From assembly GCF_011393025.1 (NCBI RefSeq), contig NZ_JAAOEO010000006.1, positions 186,001-250,000 on the forward strand: a DNA stretch of 64,000 nt, given 5' to 3'. A program made the position numbers and the translations under genes. Under the pieces are notes generated by a model. It was not told where the DNA came from. It worked only from the letters and a program-made list of their open reading frames with translations, and did no database searches. This document shows, piece by piece, positions 8,635-17,690 of the stretch (position 1 is the stretch's first letter; each line of letters starts with the position of its first letter). This stretch comes from Neobacillus terrae. GTDB taxonomy: Bacteria; Bacillota; Bacilli; Bacillales; Cytobacillaceae.

Positions 8635-9726
8635 GTGAAACAGGAATATATAGGGGTAATCCTGCCTGATGGCATTTATCAAGTACTGTTAAAGGGACAA
8701 AATCAAATAAACGTTTCCGCCTACCAGGCGGCAGGGGAACATTATCATCTTATTCCTTTTTTTATGAGGTTAAGGAGTATTAAACCTGGAGTTGATCAAG
8801 TGCAAGGGTTTGTAAAAACAGAGGGAAAGTACAAACTTAAAACCATTTCTATTCCTAAGGTGATTTATACAAGAAGCTTTTTATCAAAAAGGCAGATTCA
8901 CTTTTTAGAAAAAAGAAATATCCAGTTCTACAATAAAAAAGGCATTGGCCATAATAAATTGAATATGCACCACATTATCAGTGAAAATCCAGAGTTACAA
9001 GCGTTTCTGCCTAAGACTGTAAAGGGAACGATCGAAAACCTGAGAATAATGATGAATCAGCACAATCATTTAATTCTTAAACCAGCAAACGGAAGCTTAG
9101 GCGGAGGGATAATGAAATTATCCAGGGACAATTTGGGTACATGGGTACTCAACTATCCACATGCAAGAAGAGAGTGGTCTCAAATTACCTTTAAAGATGA
9201 AATCCCCCCATATATTACAGAAACCTTTAGTAAGAAGCAATACATTATCCAGGAAAGAATTGAACTGGCAACTTACAATGAAAGACCCTTCGACCTTCGT
9301 GTAGTTGTACAGCGAAATCACACGGGCAACTGGGTACTGGCAGGTATTCTATGTAAGGTATCTCCATCAAAAGAACAGTTTGTTACGAATATTAGCCAGG
9401 GTGGCAGATCTCTCAGCTTCGATTCTGTTTTAAAGGGACATCCATCTCTTTCTTACAGCAAGGTGTATGACGATATTTCACAGCTAACCTTGAAATTGGC
9501 AATACATTTGGAAAAATATACAGAACATATTGCCGATATAGCATTTGACATTGCTTTAAATAAAGAAGGACACCCCTATTTTATTGAGAGCAACTTCCGC
9601 GGACGCTATGGAAACATGAGATACAAAGGAAAAAGATATGAAGAATGGAAGGCAAAACACTTTAATCCTATAGGATATGGCAGATTTTTAATTGATCGGA
9701 TAAGCAAACAGCATGGTGCTTCTTAA
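8635..9726 (+). CDS. YheC/YheD family ATP-grasp protein
   Basis: 363 residues from GTG at 8635, with AAGGA just upstream. A distinct N-terminal domain (about 120 residues) is followed by the core: LILKPANGSLGGGI (ATP loop), FDLRVVVQRNHTG, and IAFDIALNKEGHPYFIESN (catalytic acidic residue and Asn). The usual GIDIG motif is changed to AFDIA, so this member is more diverged than its neighbours. It forms an operon with the glycosyltransferase 31 nt downstream. That suggests this ATP-grasp product and a sugar are added to the same molecule. Confidence 0.82.
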   Translation: MKQEYIGVILPDGIYQVLLKGQNQINVSAYQAAGEHYHLIPFFMRLRSIKPGVDQVQGFVKTEGKYKLKTISIPKVIYTRSFLSKRQIHFLEKRNIQFYNKKGIGHNKLNMHHIISENPELQAFLPKTVKGTIENLRIMMNQHNHLILKPANGSLGGGIMKLSRDNLGTWVLNYPHARREWSQITFKDEIPPYITETFSKKQYIIQERIELATYNERPFDLRVVVQRNHTGNWVLAGILCKVSPSKEQFVTNISQGGRSLSFDSVLKGHPSLSYSKVYDDISQLTLKLAIHLEKYTEHIADIAFDIALNKEGHPYFIESNFRGRYGNMRYKGKRYEEWKAKHFNPIGYGRFLIDRISKQHGAS

Positions 9727-9757
9727 ATAACTTTCGATTCAAGGGGAGTAAAGTATA

Positions 9758-10471
9758 ATGGAGCAAACTAATAAAAACGAGGGAATTTCCATCGTTGCTT
9801 GTACAAATAAAGAGGGATATATGGACAATATCTTTTCAAATTATCGAAATCAAATATTACAAGAAAAAGAGTTAATCATTGTTCTAAATAGTGATTCACT
9901 AAATTTAAATGAATGGATGAAAAAAGCGGAAAATTATGAACATGTCCAGGTGTACCAACTTCCAGAGTACACAACACTAGGAAGTTGTTTAAACTTTGGT
10001 ATTGATAAAGCTAAGTTTAAATTTGTAGCTAAATGGGACGATGATGATTATTATGGTCCTGCGTATTTAGATGAAGCTTTAAAAACCTTTCAGAATACAG
10101 ACGCTGATATTCTTGGAAAAAGAAGCATTTTTATGTATATTCCGGCTACTAAGGAATTACGGCTTCGATTCCCAGGCCGGGAATTTAAACCGGTTAAACT
10201 AGTACTAGGCGGGACTATTGTTGCTAAAAAAACAGTAATGCAGGATGTCCCTTTTTTAGATATATCTTTGAGTGAAGATACAAACTTTATAAAAAATGCA
10301 AGGACTAAAGGATATCGTATTCTTTCGACCAGCAGATATAACTATGTTTACTTCAGATGGGATTCTAATAAACACACATGGAAGCCTTCCAGCAGGTATC
10401 TAAAAAGAACCTCAAAACACATTGGTTTTTTTTCTGAAATTAAACACATTGTTGATGAGGGAATTCCTTGA
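9758..10471 (+). CDS. Family 2 glycosyltransferase
   Basis: 237 residues. The start GISIVACTNKEGYMDNIFSNY is the GT-A opening strand and donor-binding segment, and WDDDD at residues 93-97 is the DxD-type metal and nucleotide-sugar motif. There is no membrane segment, so it probably acts in the mother cell cytoplasm. It follows a YheC/YheD gene in one operon, and a dead near-identical copy lies at 606-1484. Sugar donor and acceptor are unknown; a spore-coat glycan or glycopeptide is an inference from context. Confidence 0.85.
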   Translation: MEQTNKNEGISIVACTNKEGYMDNIFSNYRNQILQEKELIIVLNSDSLNLNEWMKKAENYEHVQVYQLPEYTTLGSCLNFGIDKAKFKFVAKWDDDDYYGPAYLDEALKTFQNTDADILGKRSIFMYIPATKELRLRFPGREFKPVKLVLGGTIVAKKTVMQDVPFLDISLSEDTNFIKNARTKGYRILSTSRYNYVYFRWDSNKHTWKPSSRYLKRTSKHIGFFSEIKHIVDEGIP

Positions 10472-10479
10472 GAATAATC

Positions 10480-10620
10480 GTATGATTCGTTTAACTCGGA
10501 CCGATGGCTTGCCTAAGGCTTCCTTTAGATTCCACGTCGCAGCGGACACCTTCGCCTTCAGCTAATGGGCGCATATCCCAACATCCAAAGCTGACTTTTA
10601 CCGCCAAGTTAATGGAGATG
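10480..10620 (-). mobile_element. Probable group II intron scrap (domain I region)
   Basis: Read on the minus strand, this stretch contains GCTGAAGGCGAAGGTGTCC, then GTGGAATCTAAAGGAAGC, then CATCGGTCCGAG. These resemble the conserved domain I segments of Bacillus group II introns. There is no reverse transcriptase gene, 5' boundary or domain V, so it is a leftover fragment. The call rests on recognised sequence style and not on an alignment. Confidence 0.45.
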
Positions 10621-10631
10621 TCTAGCACACC

Positions 10632-10661
10632 AAAAAAAGCTTCCCTCAGGTTGCTTTTTTT
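10632..10661 (-). terminator. Bidirectional terminator
   Basis: AAAAAAAGC pairs with GCTTTTTTT, with a CC/GG pair near the loop. It serves the SNF2 helicase gene on the minus strand and possibly the glycosyltransferase operon on the plus strand. Confidence 0.75.
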
Positions 10662-10671
10662 GATGTATTAC

Positions 10672-13600
10672 TTATATCATTAATAATTCCCTTATATCCT
10701 CTTCTGTAAGGGAAGAAATAATCTTTTCATCAGAATCAATGATCTCTCCTATAAGGTCCCTCTTTTTGTCCTGGAGATCATTCATTTTCTCTTCGATTGT
10801 TCCACGGGCGACGAGCTTGATGACTTGAACCACATTTTTCTGTCCCATACGATGGGCACGATCAGCTGCCTGTTCTTCTACTGCGGGATTCCACCAGGTA
10901 TCATATAAAATAACAGTGTCGGCACTCATTAGATTAAGCCCGGTCCCTCCGGCTTTCAAAGAAATAAGGAACATATCACGTTCACCATTATTAAATCGTT
11001 CACATATTTCTACCCTTTCCTCTGCCGGAGTTTGGCCATCCAAGTAAAAGAATGGCATACTTTTATTAGTTAACTCCCTGCCAATGAGTTCAAGCATTTT
11101 AGTGAACTGAGAAAAAATTAACACTCTTCTTCCCGAAATTCTTGATTCCTCTACAATTTCCATCAACTGTTCAAACTTTGCTGATTTCCCTTTATATCCT
11201 TCCACAAACAAATCAGGGTGACAGCAAATCTGGCGGAGACGAGTCAGTCCTGCTAAAATTCTAATTCGATTTTTTCGTATTGTCTCCTTATCGAGATGCT
11301 TTAATGTATCATGCCTAAGTTTTGCCAAGTATGCAGCATATAATCTTTTTTGCTCAGGAAAAAGTTCAACCGATTCCCTTGATTCTATTTTATCAGGAAG
11401 TTCTGCTAGTACATCCTCTTTTAATCTTCGTAGTAAAAAAGGCTGAATTCTTCTCGCGATATGTTTCCTGGAGAGCTTGCTGTATTCCTTCAGCCCGAGG
11501 AAGAGTTCAGGAAAAACCACATGAAAAATAGACCATAGCTCTTCTAAGGAATTTTCTATAGGAGTACCGGTAAGTGCAAAGCGATATCTGGAGTTCAGCT
11601 TCTTTACTGCTCTAGCAGTCTGGGTTAACGGATTTTTAAACGCCTGTGCTTCATCAAAAAATACCGTATGGAAGCCTTGTTTTTCAAACCAGCTGATCTC
11701 CCGTCTCAATAAGGGGTAGGACACAATTAATACATCAGTATTAGTTGAACTCCCCAAAAGGCTTGCTCTCTCTGTTTTGTTGCCATCTACGACTGACACT
11801 TTAAGCTCGGGAGAAAATTTCTTAAATTCACTGAGCCAGTTATATGAAAGAGAAGAAGGGCAAACAATGAGAACTGGCTGGTTATCCTTACGAATATTAT
11901 GCAGTTCCGATACTATATATGAAATACTTTGTACCGTCTTTCCGAGTCCCATATCATCAGCCAGGATACCGCCAAATCCAAAATGAGCAAGAGTTTTCAT
12001 CCATTTATACCCGTATTTTTGATACTCTTTCAGGATGAAATCAAAACTGTGTGGAACTTCAAATGCTAATCTGTCAGGGTTCCGCAAGTTGTCTAAAAGC
12101 TCCCGGAATGATTCCTCCAGCTTAAAATTATCATTTGACTCAACAGTATCAAGCAGCTGCAGGCATTTTTCAAATGGAAGGCTTAAACCATTTACCAGAT
12201 CCTTATCTTCCATCAATGGAGAACGGAGAAATCGCAGAATTTCTTCAAATTCTCGCGTCTGTAGCGAGAAGAGAGATCCATTTGGCAAACGGTAAAATTT
12301 TCTTTTTTCCTCCAAGGCCTGCAAAACTTCCTTAATTTGCGGTTCCTTGATACCATCCATTTCAAATTTAAATTCAAGCCAATTTGTCCGTTCCTTTTTG
12401 ACTCTGATTCTTATTTGAGGATTAAAAACTCCTCTTGATATTCTATTTCTTACCGCAGTGGTAGCATAAATTCGTACAAGGTTTTGGAGTTTTGGAAGAA
12501 CATGATATAAAAATTCATACTCAAGCTCTTCATTTTGAAGATAAAACCCCTCCTCGGTCCTTGAGAATGAGCTTTCATCTATAAGCTGAAGGATTTGATC
12601 TTCTTTCGCAGTCTCCCTAACGATATAGGAACCACCTGGCAGCTCTCTTCTTTCCAATGGATTTATCGATATATGTTCATATTGAAACTCCAGCCCTGCA
12701 AGAAGCTTATTGTTTACCCGGTCAAGATAAAGCTTAGCCACCAAAGGAGTTCTTACCCATTCTTTTGTTAGACTTTCAGAAATGTTAACACGCCCAAGTC
12801 TTTTCAGTCCAGGGACCACTTTTTCAAGAAAAAAATAAAGCTGCTCTTTTGGAATAGGAATGAAATTTGAACCCGACGTTCCCAGCATCTTTATAAGTTC
12901 CAAAAGCCTATTCAAATCGTCCTTATCCAGCTTTTTTATTTTTCCATCGAATAAAACAGACTCATAGGATTCGAAAATGACCAGCTTTGACAAGCCATTA
13001 ATCTTTAACGCAACGCCGGATCCGTTTGTTTCTTTCATTTCAAATTCCAATGGGAAGATTTCATTTGTTAAGCTAATGCCTGAAAAGGTTTGTCCCTCAT
13101 ATTCCAGCTTTGTGTGTGAAGCTATTACCAGCATAGGAAGCAGGCGTTCCCATGAGGAAGACGGGATTAGCAGCATCTGATCGTGTTCTTGTAATGGAGC
13201 AGTGTTTCCATAAGCATTTTGGTCTCGAAGCACCTGGATTATCTGCTGGATAACATCATATGTTTCTTTTTCGAAACAATGAAGAGTTGGTTCATATGTG
13301 AAGGTGCCTGAATGTTTGTAAGGCCTGCCTTCTTTTATGTGGTTTAAAAACCTTCGAATATCTTGAACAACTTCAGAACCGATGGTTATTTCCAGGCCGA
13401 ATAGATATCTCTCATTGCCTAAAGAAAATGGTTTGCATGTAAAGGCAACATCAATTACCTGTTTTTTTTCGAAATGAGGAAGATGCCCGCTTGCTTGCAC
13501 GGTACGATTAGTGAAAAGGTTGATTAATCCCTCTGTTAAAGTTTCATCGTTTTCCTTTGCTTCAATTGGTACAGTTCCTTTACGCTGATGTTCCAGAATG

Positions 13601-13866
13601 GCCAGCAGAACTCCTGCGATATGCTGGCAATCCTTATTATAGGAAGCAAGCTTAGTACAATCACATTTAGTATGAAGGCTGCCATGTTCATCAGTTTGAA
13701 CAATGACATGAAAAATTTCTTCATCACCCTTCACAACTGCTTTATATTTATTGGAACAGAATTCAGAAAATTCTATTTTATTATTGCGGTTAAAAAATTC
13801 TCCACGCCTGAAGGAGACAGTGCCGCACTTCTCTATGATAATTTTTTGATTGAATTTAGTGTTCAA
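10672..13866 (-). CDS. SWIM/SNF2 family ATP-dependent helicase
   Basis: 1064 residues from TTG at 13866, with AGAAGGG upstream. An N-terminal SWIM zinc motif (CDCTK...DCQH, about residues 67-82) is followed by a long middle region and then a SNF2 motor. Motor motifs are DDMGLGKT (Walker A), DEAQAFKNP (DEAx box), LTGTPIENS, and the C-terminal WWNPAVEEQAADRAHRMGQ. Such proteins translocate on DNA and remodel protein-DNA complexes; B. subtilis YwqA is the likely relative. The gene stands alone between two terminators. The specific role is not known. Confidence 0.92.
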   Translation of the reverse strand: MNTKFNQKIIIEKCGTVSFRRGEFFNRNNKIEFSEFCSNKYKAVVKGDEEIFHVIVQTDEHGSLHTKCDCTKLASYNKDCQHIAGVLLAILEHQRKGTVPIEAKENDETLTEGLINLFTNRTVQASGHLPHFEKKQVIDVAFTCKPFSLGNERYLFGLEITIGSEVVQDIRRFLNHIKEGRPYKHSGTFTYEPTLHCFEKETYDVIQQIIQVLRDQNAYGNTAPLQEHDQMLLIPSSSWERLLPMLVIASHTKLEYEGQTFSGISLTNEIFPLEFEMKETNGSGVALKINGLSKLVIFESYESVLFDGKIKKLDKDDLNRLLELIKMLGTSGSNFIPIPKEQLYFFLEKVVPGLKRLGRVNISESLTKEWVRTPLVAKLYLDRVNNKLLAGLEFQYEHISINPLERRELPGGSYIVRETAKEDQILQLIDESSFSRTEEGFYLQNEELEYEFLYHVLPKLQNLVRIYATTAVRNRISRGVFNPQIRIRVKKERTNWLEFKFEMDGIKEPQIKEVLQALEEKRKFYRLPNGSLFSLQTREFEEILRFLRSPLMEDKDLVNGLSLPFEKCLQLLDTVESNDNFKLEESFRELLDNLRNPDRLAFEVPHSFDFILKEYQKYGYKWMKTLAHFGFGGILADDMGLGKTVQSISYIVSELHNIRKDNQPVLIVCPSSLSYNWLSEFKKFSPELKVSVVDGNKTERASLLGSSTNTDVLIVSYPLLRREISWFEKQGFHTVFFDEAQAFKNPLTQTARAVKKLNSRYRFALTGTPIENSLEELWSIFHVVFPELFLGLKEYSKLSRKHIARRIQPFLLRRLKEDVLAELPDKIESRESVELFPEQKRLYAAYLAKLRHDTLKHLDKETIRKNRIRILAGLTRLRQICCHPDLFVEGYKGKSAKFEQLMEIVEESRISGRRVLIFSQFTKMLELIGRELTNKSMPFFYLDGQTPAEERVEICERFNNGERDMFLISLKAGGTGLNLMSADTVILYDTWWNPAVEEQAADRAHRMGQKNVVQVIKLVARGTIEEKMNDLQDKKRDLIGEIIDSDEKIISSLTEEDIRELLMI

Positions 13867-13996
13867 AAGCTTTGTCCCTTCTTTAGCAGTGTTTTAATTT
13901 TTCCATATTGAATACTCAAGATTGTAACACATGCTGGCTGTTTTCATGTAAAATGAAATTTAATTTTTATGAGTGAAGGAAGTACTTCCAGACAAA

Positions 13997-14037
13997 AAGA
14001 AGGCAGTATATACCAGGGTGGTTATATTGCCTTCTTT
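13997..14037 (-). terminator. Bidirectional terminator
   Basis: AAGAAGGCA pairs with TGCCTTCTT, with further TATA and ACC/GGT pairing inside the stem. T runs on both sides fit termination in either direction, including the transcript of the Spo0M-like pseudogene. Confidence 0.7.
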
Positions 14038-14161
14038 TAATTTTTTCAATATCCGTATGGTGGAAATACCGACACCTCAGCTGAATTGCTGTTTGTTTAT
14101 GAAGAAGGTTATACATCATTTCATCAGGATAAACTGGGGCATAATAATGTGAATATCGCCG

Positions 14162-14777
14162 TCAAGGCCCCTTTTCTCTTCCACTGCTTGAATAAACCTG
14201 TTCAGCGGGTCCAAAAGAGATCAATTTGCTTTTAAGAACATTCAATCTGCAAGGAGCACCACATTTCTTCCATTTTTCAATTAATGTATCGTCAAATCTC
14301 ACATAAACCGCAATAATATTTTCTCCGCCGATACTATTTGTAAACGAAAGTGTAATGTTTACTACTTTGTGTATTTCAGAAACCAAGACAAATGTAATGA
14401 CATCCTTTTCAATAGGAAACTCTTAAGGTTTTTCTTTTTGTAATAAAAGAGGAATTATCAAGTTTGACACTAAACTCAAGAGAGTAGTCTTTTTCTCTTT
14501 CCAGTTCCTCAGGAATAGTTATAATAAATTCAATCGATTCTTTTTTCTTAGGATAGCATGGCAGTGAACATAATACAGACATGGTATTTAAAGCATCGTG
14601 AACAGACTTCTTTTCACCCAGCAAATCAATATCAATACGGCCGATTTTGTTTTTGATCAATCTGCCTTCGAATTCAATTGATTCATTAATAACACCACCA
14701 GCAGAATACTATGGCTTATCAAGTTTTATATTAATTTTTGGCTGACCGATTAAACGTTTTATATAATTTGCCAACAT
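14162..14777 (-). pseudogene. Spo0M-like (arrestin-type sporulation control) pseudogene
   Basis: ATG at 14777 follows AAAGGTGATC. The frame reads MLANYIKRLIGQPKINIKL and then meets a TAG at codon 23, inside the KLDKP-x-YSAGG segment typical of the Spo0M family. The same frame resumes to 14409 (GVINESIEFEG, NKIGRIDIDLLG), after which the continuation (14386-14162) is in another frame. So there is one nonsense codon and one frameshift. Spo0M proteins have an arrestin-like beta fold and affect sporulation timing and cell shape. Degenerate homology may continue to about 14095. The c-di-AMP riboswitch at 14985-15115 points at this gene. Confidence 0.6.
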
Positions 14778-14915
14778 TTTGATCACCTTTTGCTTCTGGA
14801 TTCATTTGTGCTGTATACAGGTGAATCATAATAATGGTTATTTTTTGATTCATGAACTAATGCTGTCCTTTATATCATGAGGAATTTTTCCCTAGGCGAT
14901 TTAATTTATAACGCA

Positions 14916-14947
14916 AAACAAAAAGACCTTCTATCAGGTATCTTTTT
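14916..14947 (-). terminator. Terminator of the c-di-AMP riboswitch
   Basis: On the minus strand AAAAAG/CTTTTT and ACCT/AGGT pair around a 6-nt loop, followed by GTTTT. It lies about 40 nt after the aptamer, the usual place of an expression-platform terminator. Confidence 0.7.
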
Positions 14948-14984
14948 CAATCAAAAAAATAAACCGAATTTGGTGGTCTTAGGA

Positions 14985-15115
14985 CCTTCCTCACTTTGCC
15001 TGCGAAGTTAGCTGACGGATAGGATGGCGAAAGAGAACACACCCCTTCTGTAAAACAGAATGAACCCCAAGAACATTGGTTCCTCCGCTTCTGAAAAATA
15101 TCAGGATTAGGCTTT
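14985..15115 (-). promoter_or_regulatory. c-di-AMP riboswitch (ydaO/yuaA type)
   Basis: The minus strand carries the class's conserved blocks in order: GCCTAATCCTGA, CGGAGGAACCA, TGGGGTTCAT, a variable hairpin, then CCGTCAGCTAACTTCGCAGG. Block sequence and spacing match the ydaO aptamer, including closing GCCT/AGGC pairing. In Bacilli this RNA senses c-di-AMP and usually shuts off potassium uptake or cell-wall hydrolase genes by termination. Here the next gene downstream is the broken Spo0M-like gene, so it may be an orphan. Confidence 0.88.
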
Positions 15116-15126
15116 TAATTATATAA

Positions 15127-15217
15127 CTTGTCTATTTTATTAACTATATACGTTGTCTATTTTATTAACTATATACGTTGTCTATTTTATTAACTATATA
15201 CGTTGTCTATTTTATTC
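15127..15217 (-). repeat. 25-bp tandem repeats upstream of the riboswitch
   Basis: About three and a half near-perfect copies of a 25-bp unit (core TCTATTTTATTAACTATATA). On the minus strand each unit holds TAGACA and TATATA, and the riboswitch-proximal end has TATATAAT. The repeats may therefore carry or multiply the riboswitch promoter. Confidence 0.85.
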
Positions 15218-15332
15218 AGTGGTTATGAAATTGTAAAACTGCCAATTTAGCACAATTAAATCAAAATAGAATCTTAGTCTTATTTTTTCTGTGAATCTTT
15301 CAGTTTATCTTACTGTCTCTCATTTCTTGCTT

Positions 15333-15608
15333 CTATTCCGTTATTCCTACAAAATCTGATTCGTCAAATCTGGATGTCACAGAATTGATTTGTTTTTCCA
15401 CTTTAAAATATTTAACTTTTTCTATGTTAATAGTGACATATTCCGAACCTAATTTCTTTGTGAATTTATCTCGTAGCGGAAAGGAGATCCATGGCTTATT
15501 TTGTTCAATGATCCTTTTAGAAATTTCTTCTGCATTTTCTCCTTTAACTGGTATGGAAATGGAGCTGTCCTCATTATAAAAAAACTGTAAGATAAATTTG
15601 TTTTCCAT
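15333..15608 (-). CDS. Hypothetical 91-residue protein
   Basis: ATG at 15608 follows AAGGAGGGG. The product is a small soluble alpha/beta protein with no cysteines, signal peptide or membrane segment. Segments such as ENAEEISKRIIEQNKPWISF and YVTINIEKVKYFKVEKQ suggest alternating strands and helices. I do not recognise a family. It lies upstream of the c-di-AMP riboswitch on the same strand, with the tandem repeats between them, so it is probably a separate unit. The strong ribosome site supports a real gene. Confidence 0.65.
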   Translation of the reverse strand: MENKFILQFFYNEDSSISIPVKGENAEEISKRIIEQNKPWISFPLRDKFTKKLGSEYVTINIEKVKYFKVEKQINSVTSRFDESDFVGITE

Positions 15609-15765
15609 TCAAACCCCTCCTTGTCCATGTATTTATATTTCCCTCCTTTTTAAATATTCAATTCTTGCATTAAAAAGTTGATATTTTTGTTTACAGGAGA
15701 ATGAGATTAGATTAATATCTAATTAGATAATTATAAAATTAATGGTTAAACTTAGGAGTTTTAAA

Positions 15766-16992
15766 ATGTATCAAACCATACTTCGTGAAAAATCATACCG
15801 AAAGTTATTTCTAGCCGGCGTGGTTAATGGAATTGGTGACCGTTTCAGTCAGGTAGCGCTATTGACGCTTATTTTGGAAATGACAGGCTCTGGCCTAGCT
15901 GTTGGGGTAACAATGGCGTTAAGAATGATCCCTTTTCTCCTATTTGCTCCATTTAGCAGCAGGTTCGCAAAAAAATGGACCAGGAAGAGAGTTCTGATTA
16001 CTACCGACCTTGTACGTGCTTTCATTGCCATATCTTTTCTTTTTATTAATAGTGCAGCTGACATGTGGATTGTCTATGCAGGCTCTTTTCTTCTTTCAGC
16101 TGGAGAAGCTCTGTATGCTCCGGCAAGGAAAGCTGGAATTCCTGTCATCGTGCAAAAGAAATCAATAAAGGATGTTAACGCGTGGGAGCAGGTTTCTCTC
16201 GGAATTGTTTTAATTGTGGGAGCTTTTACTGGAGGGATCGTTTCTTTCCTCCTTGGCCCGAAGGCGGCATTTTTTATTAACATTCTATCTTTTGCTGCTG
16301 CTGCATATTTCATTTCCGGAATACCAAGCCTTGAGAATAGAACGGTTAAAATGTCATCAAAAGAAACAGTTCATGATGTCAGCATAGCAAGGCTGGCCAT
16401 GACTTCTGTCTTTTTGATTATGCTCATGACCTTTGATTTGTTAAATCCTTTAATAAATGGGATTGAGAATGTTTTGCTAAGTGTTTACGCGGTGAAGGTT
16501 TTCCAAATGGGCGGACTTGGAGTTGGAATTTTTTATAGCGTTCTGGGAACAGGACTTTTAATGAGTCCTCTGGTTTCAGGACTTATTAAAAAGAACTTTC
16601 TATCAATTGCCTTTATAGGGTTATTAATGGAAGGAGTTGTCCTTACAGGGATTAGCCAGGTTCATTCCTTTGTACTTGCAGCCCTTTTATTTGGAATTCT
16701 TACGCTCTTTAGCGGAGTGGGAAATACTTTAATGGATACGGCTGTTATGCAGACTATACCTGCAAAACACCATGGAGCTTACTTTGCTTTTTCTGCAACC
16801 GTCACCAATACTTGCTTAGGTCTTTCTATGTTTTTATCAGGATTGGCTCTTGAAGGGATTTCACCCCGAACCCTTGGCTTACTGGGAGGATTTCTCTATA
16901 TTCTGCTAGGTGCAATTTACTTCCTATGGTCAGCAAAAATAGATCTGCGAAAAGAAAGTCGCCAGCTTGTTAACATTTCTATTCGATTATAA
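15766..16992 (+). CDS. MFS transporter
   Basis: 408 residues from the ATG at 15766, which follows AGGAG; an upstream ATG at 15742 lacks a ribosome site. About 12 membrane segments are visible, with the cytoplasmic loop motif after TM2 (SRFAKKWTRKRVLI) typical of major facilitator drug or metabolite exporters. It is a monocistronic gene ending in a strong terminator. A degraded MFS gene lies 0.7 kb downstream, so this may be the surviving member of a pair. Substrate unknown. Confidence 0.85.
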   Translation: MYQTILREKSYRKLFLAGVVNGIGDRFSQVALLTLILEMTGSGLAVGVTMALRMIPFLLFAPFSSRFAKKWTRKRVLITTDLVRAFIAISFLFINSAADMWIVYAGSFLLSAGEALYAPARKAGIPVIVQKKSIKDVNAWEQVSLGIVLIVGAFTGGIVSFLLGPKAAFFINILSFAAAAYFISGIPSLENRTVKMSSKETVHDVSIARLAMTSVFLIMLMTFDLLNPLINGIENVLLSVYAVKVFQMGGLGVGIFYSVLGTGLLMSPLVSGLIKKNFLSIAFIGLLMEGVVLTGISQVHSFVLAALLFGILTLFSGVGNTLMDTAVMQTIPAKHHGAYFAFSATVTNTCLGLSMFLSGLALEGISPRTLGLLGGFLYILLGAIYFLWSAKIDLRKESRQLVNISIRL

Positions 16993-16996
16993 ATTT

Positions 16997-17030
16997 AACC
17001 TGTAAGGGATAATCCTTACAGGTTATTTTT
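16997..17030 (+). terminator. Bidirectional terminator
   Basis: AACCTGTAAGG and CCTTACAGGTT form an 11-bp stem with a 6-nt loop and a trailing ATTTTT, between the convergent MFS and transpeptidase genes. Confidence 0.9.
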
Positions 17031-17604
17031 CAATACTAACTCTCGTTCCATTTGGAATGATTCCTGAAAGCTCTAGAACATCCCTATTGTGCATTCTTAT
17101 GCATCCATGTGAAACGGCTTTGCCAATGGAAGCCGGGTTGTCTGTGCCGTGGATTCCATACCCTGCTTTTGATAAAGAAAGCCACATAACACCGAAAGGT
17201 CCTCCGGGTGCTGGCTCCCTGTTAACAACAATATAATCCCCAAGAGGTGTAAGGGTCAGCATTTTCCCAATACCCACAGGATAGACTTTCACAAAGCGGC
17301 CATCATTAAAAAGAGCAAGTGTTTTTTTGCCAAGGGAAACCTTTATAGAAAATGGAATCGTAATTGGCTCCGGAATACCAGGGATGACAATTCTTTGTCC
17401 CGGATACAGTCTATATATACCAGGGTTGGCACGATAAAGTTTTTTTCGGGAAACACGAAAATCCATAGATATACTTTCAAAGCTCTCCCCCGGACTAACA
17501 ATATGAAGCAATGGCAGCCCCTCCCTTTTTTCTTTAGCATATTCCCCGTTTATCATTTGGTTGCCTGTGTGCTTCAAAGGGTTAACCATTGTTATACTCA
17601 CCAT
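17023..17604 (-). CDS. LysM/YkuD L,D-transpeptidase-like protein
   Basis: 193 residues. A LysM peptidoglycan-binding repeat (about residues 32-75, HIVSPGESFESIS...GQRIVIP) precedes a YkuD domain. The catalytic motif GIHGTDNPASIGKAVSHGCI holds the nucleophilic Cys and both His. L,D-transpeptidases crosslink peptidoglycan 3-3 or attach proteins. No classical signal peptide is visible, as in B. subtilis YkuD, which is a spore-formation protein. The ATG at 17604 follows AGGAGTAA. Single gene ending in the shared terminator. Confidence 0.9.
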   Translation of the reverse strand: MVSITMVNPLKHTGNQMINGEYAKEKREGLPLLHIVSPGESFESISMDFRVSRKKLYRANPGIYRLYPGQRIVIPGIPEPITIPFSIKVSLGKKTLALFNDGRFVKVYPVGIGKMLTLTPLGDYIVVNREPAPGGPFGVMWLSLSKAGYGIHGTDNPASIGKAVSHGCIRMHNRDVLELSGIIPNGTRVSIEK

Positions 17605-17690
17605 AAGATTTTTACTCCTGGCGCTCGCTTTTCGCAGGCATTTTGGCAGCCTCCCTCTTCAATCAAGATAGCTGGAAAAAATCAACAAAG

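Noticed and set aside
15127..15217. Tandem repeats as a CRISPR array
   Set aside because: The units are directly contiguous with no variable spacers, and no cas gene is near.
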